A stretch of DNA of 5,912 bases from Muribaculaceae bacterium (lineage in GTDB: Bacteria; Bacteroidota; Bacteroidia; Bacteroidales; Muribaculaceae), in the NCBI GenBank assembly GCA_009775535.1, contig VSPW01000125.1, positions 1-5,912 of the forward strand. Direction: 5' to 3'. Shown piece by piece: positions 4,302 to 5,912 of the stretch. The notes beneath the pieces were generated by a model, which saw only the letters and a program-made list of their open reading frames with translations, searched no databases and was not told the origin of the DNA. Positions within the stretch are counted from its first letter, which is position 1, and each line of letters starts with the position of its first letter. Position numbers and translations under genes: made by a program.

Positions 4302-5912
4302 ATGAAACGCTACAATCTTATCAACAATTCGCTGGGATGGCTGTGCTTTGCAATAGCGGCGGTGACCTACCTTCTCACAATCGAGCCGACAGCGAGTTTC
4401 TGGGACTGCCCGGAATTCATATCACAAGGTGCAAAACTGGAAGTGGGCCACCCGCCGGGCAACCCCATCTTCATGCTTGCGGCCCGTTTCTTCATCACCA
4501 TTTTCGGGGGCATAGGCAACGCCGCGGTGGCCGTAAACAGCATGTCGGCACTCCTGAGCGCCGCCACCATACTGCTGCTGTTCTGGACGATAACCCACCT
4601 TACACGGCGGCTTACCGTGCGTGACGGCTCTGAACCCGACACACTGCGCACGGTGCTCATCATGGGCGCAGGGCTTTGCGGCGCGCTCGCCTATACGTGG
4701 AGCGACACATTCTGGTTCTCGGCCGTAGAGGGCGAGGTGTATGCGTTCTCCTCGTTCTGCACCGCGCTGGTATTCTGGCTCATCCTCAAATGGGAGAACC
4801 GTGCCGACGAGCCACACAGCGACCGCTACCTTGTGCTGATAGCCTTCGTGATAGGCATCTCCATAGCCGTCCACCTGCTCAACCTGCTGTGCATCCCGGC
4901 GATAGCGCTGGTGTTCTATTACCGCAAGTTCAAGGACGTCAACGTCAAAGGCTCGCTTCTGACGCTGCTGTGCTCATGCGCCATAGTAGGGCTTATCCTT
5001 TACGGACTCGTGCCGGGCTTCATGAAGGTGGCGCAGCAGTTCGAGCTGTTCTTCGTCAACTCCATCGGCCTGAGCTACAACTCCGGGGTGCTCATCTACG
5101 CCGTGCTGCTCACCGCAGTGTTCATATGGTCGGTATCGGAGCTTTACCGCCAGCGCAGCCCGATGCGCATCAAGGCCGGGTTCTTCCTGAGCATACTGTT
5201 GAGCGGCATACCCTTCGTAGGCCACGGATTCCTGATACCCGCGTTGCTTCTGATAGGGCTTATGGCCTACCTGACGCTGTTCTGCCCGCGCGTGCCGGTG
5301 CGCATATTCAACGTGATAGTGCTGAGCATATTTGTGATATTCATAGGCTACTCCTCGTATGCCCTACTGCTGATACGCGCAGGCGCCAACACGCCGATGA
5401 ACCAGAACGCCCCCGACAACGTATTCGCCCTGGCCTCGTACATGAGCCGCGAACAGTACGGCGACAACCCGCTTTTCTACGGGCACACGTTCGCCGAGGA
5501 GCTTGAGACTGTCCAGGACCCCAATACCGGCAACATCTACGTGGCAATCGACGAGTACGGCATGCCGCGCACAAAGATCACCAGCCCATACCTGCGCGAC
5601 CTCAGCGGCGGCGTGGTTGACCTAGGCGGCACGGGATACACCCCCGTGGTGAAGCATTCGCCCGACGAGCCCGACCGCTATGTGCCCGAAATGAGGAAGA
5701 CCGACTACCAGACATCTTCGGACCTCAACATGCTGTTCACACGCATGTACTCATCGAAGGACAGCGACGTACGCGGCTACAAGAGCTGGAGCGAATACAG
5801 CAAGCGCTATTTCAACGACATACCGCAGGAAAAGAAGGATCAGTGGGCCCGCTACGGCTATGCACCATATGTTGAGGTGGCGCCGTATCTCAACGATGTG
5901 TCCACCATGAAC
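4302..5912 (+). CDS. DUF2723 (TMEM260-like) polytopic membrane protein, probable GT-C type glycosyltransferase, partial
   Basis: The frame is open from ATG 4302 to the window end (537 codons, no stop); Bacteroidetes members are about 1,000 residues or more, so roughly half is present. The N-terminus has the family hallmark: a first helix (about 10-27), then the acidic loop FWDCPEF with D35 and E38, followed by GHPPGNP (49-55). A second loop contains WSDTFWFSAVEGEVY (133-147). About ten or more hydrophobic segments follow to residue 360, then MNQNAPDN (366-373) and SREQYG (382-387) lead into a soluble region. Human TMEM260, which shares this domain, is a protein O-mannosyltransferase, and the D/E loop resembles the catalytic first loop of GT-C enzymes. 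A role in protein O-glycosylation at the cytoplasmic membrane is therefore likely but inferred. No Shine-Dalgarno is seen; T6 and an A precede the ATG. Confidence 0.94.
   Translation, partial: MKRYNLINNSLGWLCFAIAAVTYLLTIEPTASFWDCPEFISQGAKLEVGHPPGNPIFMLAARFFITIFGGIGNAAVAVNSMSALLSAATILLLFWTITHLTRRLTVRDGSEPDTLRTVLIMGAGLCGALAYTWSDTFWFSAVEGEVYAFSSFCTALVFWLILKWENRADEPHSDRYLVLIAFVIGISIAVHLLNLLCIPAIALVFYYRKFKDVNVKGSLLTLLCSCAIVGLILYGLVPGFMKVAQQFELFFVNSIGLSYNSGVLIYAVLLTAVFIWSVSELYRQRSPMRIKAGFFLSILLSGIPFVGHGFLIPALLLIGLMAYLTLFCPRVPVRIFNVIVLSIFVIFIGYSSYALLLIRAGANTPMNQNAPDNVFALASYMSREQYGDNPLFYGHTFAEELETVQDPNTGNIYVAIDEYGMPRTKITSPYLRDLSGGVVDLGGTGYTPVVKHSPDEPDRYVPEMRKTDYQTSSDLNMLFTRMYSSKDSDVRGYKSWSEYSKRYFNDIPQEKKDQWARYGYAPYVEVAPYLNDVSTMN

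Noticed and set aside
3536..4624. 362-codon plus-strand frame
   Set aside because: It is an out-of-frame shadow across the end of the CLC gene and the start of the DUF2723 gene, with the Arg/Gly-rich composition typical of such shadows.
4676..5506. 276-codon plus-strand frame
   Set aside because: It is a shadow inside the DUF2723 gene, whose true frame shows clear family motifs.

Overview
The window looks like chromosomal DNA of a Bacteroidales bacterium, possibly of the Muribaculaceae type. Two things support this. Three promoter-like sites match the Bacteroidetes sigma consensus (-33 TTG/TTTG, -7 TAnnTTTG), and the long membrane protein at the right end belongs to the DUF2723 family, which is typical of Bacteroidetes. 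Starts lack clear Shine-Dalgarno sequences, as expected for this phylum. The family-level assignment is only an impression.

Left part (1-1740, all leftward). A split ThrE-type exporter is encoded by a YjjP-like gene (226-993) followed by a YjjB-like gene (209 to the left edge, partial). A 73-residue single-span membrane protein (978-1199) precedes and overlaps yjjP. Upstream lies a roughly 500-base leader-like region. Its right half is very GC-rich and full of hairpins. It starts at a strong promoter whose -7 box is framed exactly by a 7-bp dyad (1700-1738).

Middle part (1740-2530, no convincing gene). An AT-rich stretch is followed by a degenerate tandem array with a period of about 75 bp made of small hairpin modules (1852-2092). 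Next comes a long imperfect palindrome (2133-2188) and then a strong leftward intrinsic terminator (2223-2280).

Cobalamin riboswitch unit (2223-2751, leftward). A near-perfect promoter (2721-2751) drives an intact cobalamin aptamer (2527-2713). Only about 245 nt without a credible gene follow before the terminator. Promoter, aptamer and terminator are all present, but the expected B12-uptake or B12-synthesis gene is not. This is the most interesting feature here: either a riboswitch-controlled short RNA or the stub of a deleted operon.

Right part (2844-5912, rightward). A CLC-type chloride channel or transporter without CBS domains is followed, after 135 bp and its own promoter, by the first 537 codons of a DUF2723 membrane protein related to protein O-mannosyltransferases. 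The open frame of the CLC gene extends back to 2739, but that ATG lies inside the riboswitch promoter, so I prefer the start at 2844.
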